Part shown: piece after piece, positions 9,581 to 17,406 of the stretch | Layout of the letters: every line of letters starts with the position of its first letter | Numbering within the stretch: position 1 is the stretch's first letter | Assembly: GCF_003096575.1 (NCBI RefSeq) | Contig: NZ_QEKT01000001.1 | Coordinates: 6,102 to 70,101 of the forward strand | Length of the DNA: 64,000 nucleotides | DNA from: Convivina intestini | GTDB taxonomy: Bacteria > Bacillota > Bacilli > Lactobacillales > Lactobacillaceae | Reading direction: 5' to 3' | The notes under the pieces: generated by a model | Database searches by the model: none | Told to the model about the DNA's origin: nothing | What the model saw: the letters and a program-made list of their open reading frames with translations, nothing else | Made by a program: the position numbers and the translations under genes

Positions 9581-9609
9581 AAATTAAAAGCCTACCTTTT
9601 AGGTAGGCC
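9581..9609 (-). terminator. Terminator of pnuC
   Basis: On the minus strand GCCTACC (9608-9602) pairs with GGTAGGC (9596-9590) around a short A-rich loop, followed by TTTTAATTT. It lies directly downstream of pnuC. Confidence 0.88.
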
Positions 9610-9618
9610 TGTGAAAAA

Positions 9619-10347
9619 TTATTCTTGTTTGTTATACCAATACCAAGTTCCGTAGATGGAATTTAGTAGCATGACTATTTGTAAAACAAGCATTGACACT
9701 GCGTAAGAGCCATTTAGGATAAAAATATTTTGGCTCCATACAATGACCTGAATTAGATTAACTAATAACCAAGCGAACCATTGGGAACGGTAGCCATAGG
9801 TCATTAGGACTTGACCAATAATATTCAGTGGTAGGACTGCAGAATCAAGATACACTTGCAGACCATTCAAATGTTTTGAAATCATCAATACCCCAATATA
9901 AACAATGATGGTTATAATTGCTGTCAGCAATCCGAGTTTTTTTGGCATACTCTTAGCAATAAGCTCTCCTTTTTGCTCATTACGATGTTTTGACCAGAAA
10001 TAAATGCCAAAGAATTGCATGATGAAAGCAAATCCTTGAGCGAAAACGTCCCCAAAGGTACGGGAGTTTAGGGCGACAATCATCCATGCTGAGGTGCAAA
10101 GCAGTCCCCAGAAGAAGTTTGACTGTTTTCCCTGATCAACTAATGCTAGGTTGGTCACTGTTGCTAGACCTGTCCAAAGGGTCAACCATGCTAATTGTGA
10201 ACGATCCCCAGAAAATATGAATGTAACAACTTGAGAGGCAATCATGGCTAGTAGAAGCCATTTAGTTGCTTTCTTAAGGGTCAGCAAGTCCGTTAGAATG
10301 GCTTTCCATCCGAATGTCATTCTAAGAACATCTTTCGTGTGATTCAT
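9619..10347 (-). CDS. pnuC: Nicotinamide riboside/nicotinamide transporter PnuC
   Basis: A 242-residue integral membrane protein with about seven hydrophobic helices. The C-terminal signature W-F-A-W-L-L-V-N-x-x-Q-V (about 190-202) and the N-S-I-Y-G-T-W-Y-W end are diagnostic of PnuC facilitators, which bring nicotinamide riboside into the cell for NAD synthesis (trapped by a kinase). Length is normal. GGAGG precedes the ATG by 6 nt and is immediately preceded by an A-rich tail and a hairpin, suggesting translational control (next entries). It is monocistronic, with its own terminator. Confidence 0.92.
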   Translation of the reverse strand: MNHTKDVLRMTFGWKAILTDLLTLKKATKWLLLAMIASQVVTFIFSGDRSQLAWLTLWTGLATVTNLALVDQGKQSNFFWGLLCTSAWMIVALNSRTFGDVFAQGFAFIMQFFGIYFWSKHRNEQKGELIAKSMPKKLGLLTAIITIIVYIGVLMISKHLNGLQVYLDSAVLPLNIIGQVLMTYGYRSQWFAWLLVNLIQVIVWSQNIFILNGSYAVSMLVLQIVMLLNSIYGTWYWYNKQE

Positions 10348-10350
10348 TTG

Positions 10351-10396
10351 AATCCTCCTATTGTTTTTTAGGTGCCGTCATCGGAAGCAACGCACC
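10351..10396 (-). promoter_or_regulatory. Pseudoknot-like leader upstream of pnuC (candidate riboswitch)
   Basis: On the minus strand a 5-bp stem GGTGC/GCACC (10396-10392 with 10375-10371) is followed by the tail TAAAAAACAAT and then the Shine-Dalgarno AGGAGG. Loop bases GTTG (10391-10388) can pair with tail CAAT (10363-10360), giving an H-type pseudoknot next to the SD. Known pnuC leaders include the NAD+-II (pnuC motif) riboswitch; the A-rich tail layout also resembles preQ1-I. Which, if either, is unresolved. Confidence 0.5.
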
Positions 10397-10407
10397 GTAA
10401 TGATTTA

Positions 10408-10425
10408 TTTACCACTATTGGTAAA
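10408..10425. promoter_or_regulatory. 18-bp palindrome in the pnuC upstream region
   Basis: TTTACC-N6-GGTAAA is a perfect 6-bp inverted repeat just upstream of the pnuC leader. It is a candidate repressor operator; the binding protein is unknown. Confidence 0.35.
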
Positions 10426-10582
10426 CAATTGATATTTTAACATTAAAATTGACAACTAATAATAAGAAGGGAATCTGTTTTGGATTGTTCCAAAGATGAA
10501 GAGTCGTAATAAAAGAGTTTTGAAAAAACTAAATAGTTTACAAAAATAATTATCAGTATATTTAATAATTTTGTACAAATAT

Positions 10583-10618
10583 AAAAGCACCCAGACCACT
10601 AAGAATAGTTTGGATGCT
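10583..10618 (-). terminator. Terminator of tRNA-Arg
   Basis: On the minus strand a 13-bp stem with one mismatch (10618-10606 with 10598-10586) is followed by a short T-run. It lies 55 nt downstream of the tRNA. The interval 10431-10582 shows nothing else I can support. Confidence 0.6.
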
Positions 10619-10672
10619 GTTTATATTATTACTGTAAATAAGCTATAAATGCTGTCATATCAACACGTTCTA

Positions 10673-10746
10673 TGCACTGAGGGGGAGTCGAACCCTCGAC
10701 CTGCCGGGTAGAAACCGGCTGCTCTATCCAGCTGAGCTACCAGTGC
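10673..10746 (-). tRNA. tRNA-Arg(TCT)
   Basis: A 74-nt cloverleaf on the minus strand: acceptor GCACTGG/TCAGTGC with one G-U, D-arm GCTC/GAGC, anticodon stem GCCGG/CCGGC with loop TTTCTAC (anticodon TCT), T-loop TTCGACT, discriminator A. CCA is not encoded. One A-C mismatch occurs in the T-stem. Confidence 0.93.
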
Positions 10747-10860
10747 AAAAACTTACTATCTAAGAATAGCAGAATCCCAGCGCAATTACTAGATTGCCAG
10801 GCCGACTTTTAAAATTCGTCTGGTATAATAGAAAGAACTTGAATTTTTAGTGGGAGAAGT

Positions 10861-11439
10861 ATGCAAGTAAATACCGAGGATGCGCGGACAGTGCGCTCCA
10901 AACAAGCACTTAAAGACGCGGCACTAAACTTTATTAGCCATGGTCAAGATTTTTCAATAGCTAATTTACTTGAAGCTACTGAGGTATCACGGGGGACTTT
11001 TTATCGGCACTATGCTAATAAAAATGCCTTAATTAGGGATGTAAACCAAGATTTAATCCAAGAAATTTTGGATCAAATTGATGAACAATTTCCAGTGGCC
11101 CGAGTTATTAATTTAGTCCAAGAGCGAGCCGCTTTTTATCATCAAAGCCTGAATATGGCTATTAACCCGAGTTTTTATCCAGAACTCTTAAGGCAATTAA
11201 GACAGGCTGCTGGTTACCGACTAAAGCAAGTCACAGATCCAAACGTGCGGCGGGACTTGCTCTATCAGGGGGAAGTTATTATGGCGGGCTTTTGGGCCTG
11301 CCTGGCACGTTGGTTGACGAACAACATGGAGCTTAGCCAAGCTAAATTATTACGTGAATTTACAGAAATATTTAGAATTAGCATTGGCGCCAACAGTCAA
11401 ACCGCTCTGATTTGGTTTAACTTTGAGCCTTTACCTTGA
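10861..11439 (+). CDS. TetR/AcrR family transcriptional regulator
   Basis: A 192-residue protein with an N-terminal TetR helix-turn-helix (about residues 10-57: A-L-K-D-A-A-L-N-F, then S-I-A-N-L-L-E-A-T-E-V-S-R-G-T-F-Y-R-H-Y), followed by an all-helical ligand-binding region of unknown specificity. GGGAGAAGT lies immediately upstream of the ATG. No divergent or co-directional target gene is obvious: the neighbours are a tRNA and the rplU leader. The regulated function cannot be inferred here. Confidence 0.88.
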   Translation: MQVNTEDARTVRSKQALKDAALNFISHGQDFSIANLLEATEVSRGTFYRHYANKNALIRDVNQDLIQEILDQIDEQFPVARVINLVQERAAFYHQSLNMAINPSFYPELLRQLRQAAGYRLKQVTDPNVRRDLLYQGEVIMAGFWACLARWLTNNMELSQAKLLREFTEIFRISIGANSQTALIWFNFEPLP

Positions 11440-11470
11440 TTTACAAGTCCTTTTTTGATAAACTGGAGAA

Positions 11471-11573
11471 GTTGTTAGCGTAGCTACAACCACTCAGATT
11501 AGGTTAAAGCATGCTGTGGACTAGGGCCCAGCCGCCTATAATGGTGAGTCTAAGTAAAAGGAGAATAACAGTA
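11471..11573 (+). promoter_or_regulatory. L21-type leader of rplU
   Basis: A ~100-nt 5' leader begins with the hairpin GTTGTTAGC/GCTACAAC (11471-11490). It continues with a conserved-looking segment (ACTAGGGCCCAGCCGCC and a following ATGGTGAGTC block) before the SD AAAAGGAG. The position and sequence fit the Firmicutes L21 leader, an autoregulatory ribosomal protein binding element. Confidence 0.65.
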
Positions 11574-11873
11574 ATGGCATACGCAATTATTGTAACAGGC
11601 GGTAAGCAATACAAGGTCACTGAAGGAGATACTATCTTCGTTGAGAAGTTGGATGCTGCTGAAGGTGAAAAGGTCGTATTTGACCAAGTTGTATTGACGG
11701 ATTCAAAGATTGGTGCACCTTTTGTTGAAGGTGCTAAGGTCGAGGGAACTGTTGAAAAGCAGGGTAAGGAAAAGAAGGTTGTAACTTTCAAGTACCGTCC
11801 TAAGAAGCATTCCCACACTAAGCAGGGACACCGTCAACCATATACGCGCGTTAAGATTGATTCTATCGCGTAA
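11574..11873 (+). CDS. rplU: 50S ribosomal protein bL21
   Basis: 99 residues starting [15 protein letters not shown], with the C-terminal [15 protein letters not shown] signature of bL21, which binds 23S rRNA domain I near bL20. ATG 11574 is chosen over an upstream in-frame start because it follows AAAAGGAG and gives the standard N-terminus. It is co-transcribed with rpmA 27 nt downstream; the usual intervening prp gene is absent. Confidence 0.97.
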   Translation: MAYAIIVTGGKQYKVTEGDTIFVEKLDAAEGEKVVFDQVVLTDSKIGAPFVEGAKVEGTVEKQGKEKKVVTFKYRPKKHSHTKQGHRQPYTRVKIDSIA

Positions 11874-11900
11874 TCATTTTTTGTAAAGGAGAATAGACTT

Positions 11901-12215
11901 ATGTTGATGAATCAAGATAACTTACAGATGTTTGCCCACCACAAGGGAGGCGGATCTTCAGCCAACGGTCGTGACTCAGCCGGTCGTCGCTTGGGTACTA
12001 AGGTTGCTGATGGACAAGCTTTGACTGCTGGTTCAATTATTTACCGTCAACGCGGTACGCACATCTACCCAGGTGTTAACGTTAAGAAGGGTAACGATGA
12101 TACACTTTTTGCCTTGACTGATGGGGTTGTTAAGTTCGAGCGTAAGGGCCGTGACAAGCGTCAAGTATCCGTTTACACACGTGAAGAATACAAGCAAATC
12201 TTGGCTAACGCCTAA
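11901..12215 (+). CDS. rpmA: 50S ribosomal protein bL27 with N-terminal extension
   Basis: 104 residues. The core from A-H-H-K-G-G-G onward is typical bL27, located at the peptidyl-transferase centre. Its N-terminus [12 protein letters not shown] precedes the Gly/Lys-rich tail, as in Firmicutes, where the protease Prp removes the extension after F-A before the ribosome can work. The AAAGGAG SD lies upstream. The Prp gene normally found between rplU and rpmA is not present here. Confidence 0.97.
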   Translation: MLMNQDNLQMFAHHKGGGSSANGRDSAGRRLGTKVADGQALTAGSIIYRQRGTHIYPGVNVKKGNDDTLFALTDGVVKFERKGRDKRQVSVYTREEYKQILANA

Positions 12216-12223
12216 ACTTTTAG

Positions 12224-12244
12224 AACAGCTTCGGCTGTTTTTTT
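12224..12244 (+). terminator. Terminator of rplU-rpmA
   Basis: AACAGC-TTCG-GCTGTT is a stem with a stable tetraloop, followed by seven T. Confidence 0.93.
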
Positions 12245-12309
12245 GTGCCCTCATTTAACTAATTAACGAATTATAATCTGATTATCATTAAAAACGTTTG
12301 CTTTTTAGG

Positions 12310-12315
12310 TATAAT
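12310..12315 (+). promoter_or_regulatory. -10 box of the secreted nucleotidase gene
   Basis: A perfect TATAAT at 12310-12315; the -35 is weak. The box overlaps the most upstream in-frame ATG (12314), which argues that translation starts further down at 12341/12347. Confidence 0.5.
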
Positions 12316-12346
12316 GGTACATATAAGGAATATTGGGGGAATGGCA

Positions 12347-14236
12347 ATGGAAAAACAACGATGGATGCGGCTCCTATTGGGAACCGCTACCCTAGGATTT
12401 ATGGGGATTGCATTACCGGCTAGTGCCGATCAGGCCACACCTGAGACGAACACACAGTCAGTACAAGTGACGAACCAGCCTCAGACGGCTACGGATAGTA
12501 CCACTAGTCCAACAGTAACGGTTGCTAATGGTGTCGATAAATACAGCAAGCCGATTCAAGAACCTGATTTCTGGTATATACCAGAGCAGTATCAAACGGA
12601 CATTCCGGTTCAATTCTTAGGAATTAACGACTTGCACGGTGGTTTGGATACCAAGGATGCCGTTACTATCGGCCAGCGGACTTATCAAAATGCTGGGACA
12701 GTAGCCCGTTTATCTTCATATTTGAATCAAGCTCAGGAACAGTTTAAAGATACGACTGGTTCAGATAACTCGATTCGGTTGGAAGCTGGTGATGCAGTCG
12801 GGGCTTCTCCGGCTAATTCAGCTCTACTAGCTCACGAACCAACCATGCATGCTTTAAAGGCGATGAACTTTGATATCGCTACTTTAGGGAATCATGAATT
12901 TGACCGTGGTTTGCCAGAGTTTAATCGGATTTTAACGGGTGGCCAACCAGCTGCCAACGCCGATGAACTTGTTAAAGAATATCCCCACGAGAATAGTGGG
13001 TTGGATATGGTTGTTGCTAATGTGGTTCGGGCTGATAATGGTCAAATCCCATACGGTTACAAGCCTTACGAAATTCGTAATGTCAGCTTCAACGGTCGTG
13101 ATGCTCGCGTTGGTTTTATTGGTTTGGAAACGTCAACCCTACCAACGTTAACTATTTATGACAACTACAAGGACTACAAGGTGCTTGACGAAGCTGAAAC
13201 AATTGCCAAGTACGATAAGATTTTGCGTAGTCGGGGCGTTAACGCCATTGTTGTAGTGGCCCATACCGGAGTTAAGACTGATCCTAACGCAAGTACAACT
13301 GGTCCAACGGTTGATATTTTGCAAAAGTTAAATGCAATCGACCCTGATAACAAGGTTGGTTTGTACGTAGCTGCTCACTCGCACCAGTACGCCAATGCCA
13401 AGGTTGGTAAAACTCATGTGGTTCAGGCGGTTTATACCGGTAAGGCCTATGATGATACTTGGGCTTACGTAAATCCTGATACGGGTGAATTTGATCATAT
13501 TACTAGTCATGTTTATCCAGTGCTTTCCAAAGAAGATGATCCAGCTACTAAGGATGATGCCAACGTGGCGGCCATTGTAGCTGATGCGGATCACCGGATT
13601 GCTAAGAAGGCTAACGCTGTGATTGGTTATGCCCAAGATAAGCAGACCATTACTGGTCGGTTGCACAACACGGCCAGCATGGAAAACCAAGCTGGTGAAT
13701 TGGTTGCTAAGGCACAACTTTACGAAGCAACCAAGCAAGGTTTCCATCCTGATTTTGCCATGACAAATACTGGTAGCATTCGTTCGGACTTGGAAGTTAA
13801 CCCAGCTGATGGCGCCGTTACTTGGTCAGCAGCAGCAGCTGTTCAGCCTTTTGGTAACATTTTGAAGGTTGTCGAAATGAAGGGGCAAGACATTCGTCAG
13901 GCGCTAAACCAACAGTATATGAACGGTCAACGCCTATCATTGCAAATTGCTGGCTTACATTATACTTACACTAAGCAAGATAATCCTGATCAACCTTTTG
14001 TGGTGCTAGACATTACCAAAGATGATGGTACTAAGGTTCAAGACGATCAGACTTATCAAGTTGTTGCTAACGAATTCTTACAAGGTGGGGGAGATTATTT
14101 CACAGCCTTTAAGAAGAGTAAGGTGCTGGCTTCTGCTGGTTCTGATACTGATATATTCGTTCAATATTTGAAGGATATGTCCGCTGATGGACACAAGATT
14201 CAAACACCAACTTTGGATCGTAAAATCTACGTTTAA
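12347..14236 (+). CDS. Secreted 5'-nucleotidase / 2',3'-cyclic-nucleotide phosphodiesterase family protein
   Basis: A 629-residue extracellular metallophosphoesterase. A signal peptide is visible (M-E-K-Q-R-W-M-R-L-L-L, hydrophobic core, cleavage near A-S-A-D). Motifs are G-I-N-D-L-H-G-G (first metal-binding block), G-D-A-V-G, and L-G-N-H-E-F-D-R-G (GNHE). The C-terminal half is the 5'-nucleotidase substrate domain with T-N-T-G-S-I-R and Q-P-F-G-N. It probably releases nucleosides from external nucleotides for uptake. No LPxTG or other anchor is visible, so it is likely secreted. ATG 12347 has GGGGG 7 nt upstream; 12341 is an alternative. Confidence 0.88.
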   Translation: MEKQRWMRLLLGTATLGFMGIALPASADQATPETNTQSVQVTNQPQTATDSTTSPTVTVANGVDKYSKPIQEPDFWYIPEQYQTDIPVQFLGINDLHGGLDTKDAVTIGQRTYQNAGTVARLSSYLNQAQEQFKDTTGSDNSIRLEAGDAVGASPANSALLAHEPTMHALKAMNFDIATLGNHEFDRGLPEFNRILTGGQPAANADELVKEYPHENSGLDMVVANVVRADNGQIPYGYKPYEIRNVSFNGRDARVGFIGLETSTLPTLTIYDNYKDYKVLDEAETIAKYDKILRSRGVNAIVVVAHTGVKTDPNASTTGPTVDILQKLNAIDPDNKVGLYVAAHSHQYANAKVGKTHVVQAVYTGKAYDDTWAYVNPDTGEFDHITSHVYPVLSKEDDPATKDDANVAAIVADADHRIAKKANAVIGYAQDKQTITGRLHNTASMENQAGELVAKAQLYEATKQGFHPDFAMTNTGSIRSDLEVNPADGAVTWSAAAAVQPFGNILKVVEMKGQDIRQALNQQYMNGQRLSLQIAGLHYTYTKQDNPDQPFVVLDITKDDGTKVQDDQTYQVVANEFLQGGGDYFTAFKKSKVLASAGSDTDIFVQYLKDMSADGHKIQTPTLDRKIYV

Positions 14237-14245
14237 AATATTGAA

Positions 14246-14274
14246 GGCTAGCTCTTTGGAGTTAGTCTTTTTTT
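14246..14274 (+). terminator. Terminator of the secreted nucleotidase gene
   Basis: A 9-bp stem GGCTAGCTC/GAGTTAGTC with two G-U pairs, a TTTG loop and seven T. Confidence 0.88.
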
Positions 14275-14323
14275 GGTCTAGGTCATTTATGTTACAATAA
14301 GATTAATAGGAAATGAGGTTAGT

Positions 14324-15415
14324 ATGGCATATTTAGAAAATCGAATTCATAAGTTACAACAATTGTTGCAAAAGATGGGCTTAGATGGCTTGATTGTAAC
14401 GGAAGGCTATAATCTGCGTTATCTAACCGGCTTTAAGGGGGGTACAGGCGACGGTTTGCTAGTCGTTGGCTTGCATGAAGCTCGTTTAATTACCGATGCT
14501 CGTTATCAAACTGAATATCAAGATCAATTGCCAGAAGATGTAAGCTTGGCCATTACGCGCGAGTATTATGCTGAAGCGGTGAAAACCGTAGCTGAATTTG
14601 GTATTAAGCAATTAGCCTTTGAAGCTAGTCTGTCATACGAAATTTACAACTATATCGAAGAGCTATTGCCGGCTGATATTAGTCTAGATGCTTTGCCGGG
14701 TGCGATTGAAAGTCTCCGTGAAGCTAAAGATGAGCAAGAAATTACCGCCATTAAAAAAGCGACGCAGGCTTCAGTTAAAGCCTTTAATGAATTGTTGAAC
14801 TTCATTAAAGTTGGTCAAACTGAACGACAAGTAGCTGATGAATTAGATCGCCTGCAAAAGGAATTCGGTGGTAGCAAGCCTTCCTTTGATACAATTGTGG
14901 CTTCGGGTTATCGTTCCGCTTTACCTCACGGGGAAGCAACTGACAAGATCATTGAAGCCGGTGACCTAGTCACGATTGATTTTGGTTACTATGTCGATGG
15001 GTATACTTCGGATGTGACGCGGACGATTGCTATGGGTCAAATCGATCCTGAACTAGAAAAGATTTACAACATTGTCAAAGAGGCAAACGCTGAGGCAATT
15101 GATGTTGTAAAGCCTGGGATTGCCACTGCTGAAATTGATCGGGTTGCCCGCCAGTACATTGAAGAACGGGGCTATGGTCAATATTATAATCACGGAACCG
15201 GACATGGTGCTGGTTTGAACATTCATGAAGGACCAGTCTTGACGGTTAACGCTGGCGATGAAGTCTTAGCTGGTAACTTACTAACGATTGAGCCGGGTAT
15301 TTATTTACCAGATCGTGGTGGTGTTCGGATTGAAGATGATATTTTGGTAACACCCCAAGGACATGAAAACCTAACTGAAGGTATTAGCAAGGAATTAATT
15401 GTCATTGATCGTTAA
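14324..15415 (+). CDS. M24 family Xaa-Pro aminopeptidase/dipeptidase
   Basis: A 363-residue cytoplasmic peptidase. The N-terminal creatinase-like domain (about 1-130) carries Y-N-L-R-Y-L-T-G-F. The C-terminal pita-bread domain has the metal ligands in I-D-F-G-Y-Y-V-D-G-Y-x-S-D-V-T-R, N-H-G-T-G-H-G, I-E-P-G-I-Y and R-I-E-D-D. It would cleave the N-terminal residue before proline (YqhT/PepP-like) in nitrogen recycling. In many Gram-positives such a gene precedes efp; that is not the case here. It is monocistronic with its own terminator. Confidence 0.9.
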   Translation: MAYLENRIHKLQQLLQKMGLDGLIVTEGYNLRYLTGFKGGTGDGLLVVGLHEARLITDARYQTEYQDQLPEDVSLAITREYYAEAVKTVAEFGIKQLAFEASLSYEIYNYIEELLPADISLDALPGAIESLREAKDEQEITAIKKATQASVKAFNELLNFIKVGQTERQVADELDRLQKEFGGSKPSFDTIVASGYRSALPHGEATDKIIEAGDLVTIDFGYYVDGYTSDVTRTIAMGQIDPELEKIYNIVKEANAEAIDVVKPGIATAEIDRVARQYIEERGYGQYYNHGTGHGAGLNIHEGPVLTVNAGDEVLAGNLLTIEPGIYLPDRGGVRIEDDILVTPQGHENLTEGISKELIVIDR

Positions 15416-15425
15416 ATTTAAGTTC

Positions 15426-15453
15426 AACCTCTAACTTGGTTAGAGGTTTTTTT
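15426..15453 (+). terminator. Terminator of the M24 peptidase gene
   Basis: A perfect 10-bp stem AACCTCTAAC/GTTAGAGGTT with a TTG loop, followed by a T-run. Confidence 0.93.
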
Positions 15454-15500
15454 GCGCCGACCCGCATTGTCCTTTACAATAAGAAGAAAGGGAGGTTACC

Positions 15501-16859
15501 ATGGAAAAAATTGAAATATTACACACCAATGATCTCCACTCACACTTTGAAAATTGGCCCCGCATTGCCCGCTATTTGCAAGCAGAACAAGCCCAAAATC
15601 CAGCAGTTTTTACCTTCGATATTGGCGATGCCATTGACCGGTTAAATCCCTTAACTGATGCGACGATGGGCCGGGCCAATGTCGAGTTAATGAATACCGT
15701 GCATTATAATGCAGTCACGATTGGTAATAATGAGGGATTAGTTTTATCTCATGCCAATTTAAACCGATTATACGATCAAGCCAATTTTGATGTTTTACTC
15801 GCTAATTTTAAGGAACTACCTGAAAACAATCAACCGGCCTGGGCGCAACCTTATCAAATCTATACCAGTCCAGCTGGGACAAAAATCGCCGTCATTGGTT
15901 TAACCGCCCCCTATGAATTGACCTACCGCTCTTTGAATTGGCAACCCTTATCAGTGGATGAGACTTTAAGTCGCTATGTACCAATTTTGCACCAAGAGGC
16001 TGATATTGTTGTACTTCTATCACATTTAGGTTTACCAACTGATGAAGAATTGGCTGAAAAATTTGATTTAGATTTAATTTTGGGTGCCCATACTCATCAT
16101 GTTTTACCAGAAGGAAAATTGATCAACGGCACCATGTTAGCTGCGGCTGGTCGCTATGGTAGTCATGTCGGCCGAGTCGATTTAACGGTGAACGCTCAGC
16201 ATCAACTGGTTGCTTGTCAGGCTCAGGCAATTCCCAGCTATGAATTAGCCGAAGAAGTTGATGATTTAGAACAGGTTCGTTCCTGGTTGCAAGCGGGGAG
16301 TGAAGTCTTAAAGGCGCGCCCCGTCGCTGATTTACCGGAAGAATTATCGGCTAGTCAGCAGGGAGAAGCGGCAATGACGGCGCTAAAAGAAATTTTTCAA
16401 GTGCCAGCCGCAATGGTTTCGACCGGGATGTTTGTCAATGATTTACTGGCAGGACCACTCAACCAGTATGATTTATTAGAAAGTATGCCCCATTCGATTA
16501 ATCCGATGCTAGTCACTTTAAGTGGCCGTGAATTAAAGCAATTAATGGATGAAATTGATCAAAAAGCAACTTATCTTTTAGATCATCCCATGAAAGGCAA
16601 TGGCTTTCGTGGTAAAGTTTTCGGTGAGGTAATGTTATCTGGTATTGAACGCAACCATACTGGACAGATACTGTATCAAGGACAACCAATTAATGACCGA
16701 GCTGATTATCAGTTAGCTACTTTGGATCATTACCATTGGATTGAGTTTTTCCCAGTTTTGGATGATGCCCGTTTAACAATTAAATTAGGCACCTTGCTAC
16801 GAGAATTTATGGCTGATTATTATCAGCGTCGTTATGGATTTAAGCCCGAGAAGGAATAA
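15501..16859 (+). CDS. Cytoplasmic 5'-nucleotidase / UDP-sugar hydrolase family protein (YunD-like)
   Basis: 452 residues with no signal peptide, unlike the secreted paralogue 3 kb upstream. Metal motifs are H-T-N-D-L-H-S-H (residue ~8), F-D-I-G-D-A-I, I-G-N-N-E-G (in place of GNHE) and L-G-A-H-T-H-H. The C-terminal nucleotidase domain is retained. It resembles Bacillus YunD. GGGAGG precedes the ATG. yutD follows 4 nt downstream, so the two are translationally close, and this yunD-yutD pairing is conserved in Firmicutes. The physiological substrate is not established. Confidence 0.85.
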   Translation: MEKIEILHTNDLHSHFENWPRIARYLQAEQAQNPAVFTFDIGDAIDRLNPLTDATMGRANVELMNTVHYNAVTIGNNEGLVLSHANLNRLYDQANFDVLLANFKELPENNQPAWAQPYQIYTSPAGTKIAVIGLTAPYELTYRSLNWQPLSVDETLSRYVPILHQEADIVVLLSHLGLPTDEELAEKFDLDLILGAHTHHVLPEGKLINGTMLAAAGRYGSHVGRVDLTVNAQHQLVACQAQAIPSYELAEEVDDLEQVRSWLQAGSEVLKARPVADLPEELSASQQGEAAMTALKEIFQVPAAMVSTGMFVNDLLAGPLNQYDLLESMPHSINPMLVTLSGRELKQLMDEIDQKATYLLDHPMKGNGFRGKVFGEVMLSGIERNHTGQILYQGQPINDRADYQLATLDHYHWIEFFPVLDDARLTIKLGTLLREFMADYYQRRYGFKPEKE

Positions 16860-16862
16860 AAT

Positions 16863-17300
16863 ATGGACCATGAAACCTTAAAAGAGCGCACGATTGCCCA
16901 ACAGGCTGAACGTCAAAAGGCCTTTGAAGTGGGTTATTTAGGCGATAAAGTTACGATTGATCATTTAGATTTACAACTGGTGACGAACTTTAAATCAGCT
17001 TTTGACCCAATTAAATTGGCAGTACGTTACACCCCTTTATTAGCCCGGTATGATTATCTAGTAGGGGATATTTCTGCTGACCAGCTTCGACTCAAGGGCT
17101 TTTACAAAAATAGCCGGGCGGTTCCGGGGGAAAACAAAATTTTTGCTTTGGAGGATTATCTCTACGAGTATGTCAATTTTGGCGCTCCGTATTTTGTTTT
17201 AGAAAATTTAACGCCACGTGCTCCTCGTAAAAATAATCATCCTGCGCCACGTAAACACCGTTCTCGTAACTATAATCACAGTAATAAGACCAACTCCTAA
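16863..17300 (+). CDS. YutD family protein (DUF1027)
   Basis: 145 residues. The core R-Y-D-Y-L-V-G-D-I-S-A-D-Q-L-R-L-K-G-F and the E-D-Y-L-Y-E-Y-V-N-F-G-A-P-Y-F-V-L block are diagnostic of YutD-like proteins. The C-terminal ~25 residues are basic and low-complexity (Arg, Lys, His, Asn). Role unknown. It lies 4 nt after the yunD-like gene, and its stop codon lies in the loop of the terminator hairpin. Confidence 0.85.
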   Translation: MDHETLKERTIAQQAERQKAFEVGYLGDKVTIDHLDLQLVTNFKSAFDPIKLAVRYTPLLARYDYLVGDISADQLRLKGFYKNSRAVPGENKIFALEDYLYEYVNFGAPYFVLENLTPRAPRKNNHPAPRKHRSRNYNHSNKTNS

Positions 17301-17315
17301 GCGAGTTGTTTTTTT
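17291..17315 (+). terminator. Terminator overlapping the yutD stop codon
   Basis: CAACTC/GAGTTG (17291-17296 with 17303-17308) followed by seven T. The TAA stop lies in the loop, so translation ends inside the terminator. Confidence 0.85.
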
Positions 17316-17329
17316 ATCGTCTTATTTAA

Positions 17330-17370
17330 GTAACCCTTAACTTTACAGCTGGGTAACTAAATGATAGAAT
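17330..17370 (+). promoter_or_regulatory. bioY promoter with candidate BirA operator
   Basis: TTTACA (-35, 17342-17347), a 17-bp spacer and TAGAAT (-10, 17365-17370). Half-sites GTAACCC (17330-17336) and GGGTAAC (17351-17357) flank the -35 with a 14-bp spacer. That spacing is the one known for Firmicutes BirA operators, and birA is the next gene but one. Confidence 0.7.
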
Positions 17371-17406
17371 AAATTCGTTCTTAATCAAAAAATATGGGAG
17401 GAAGAT

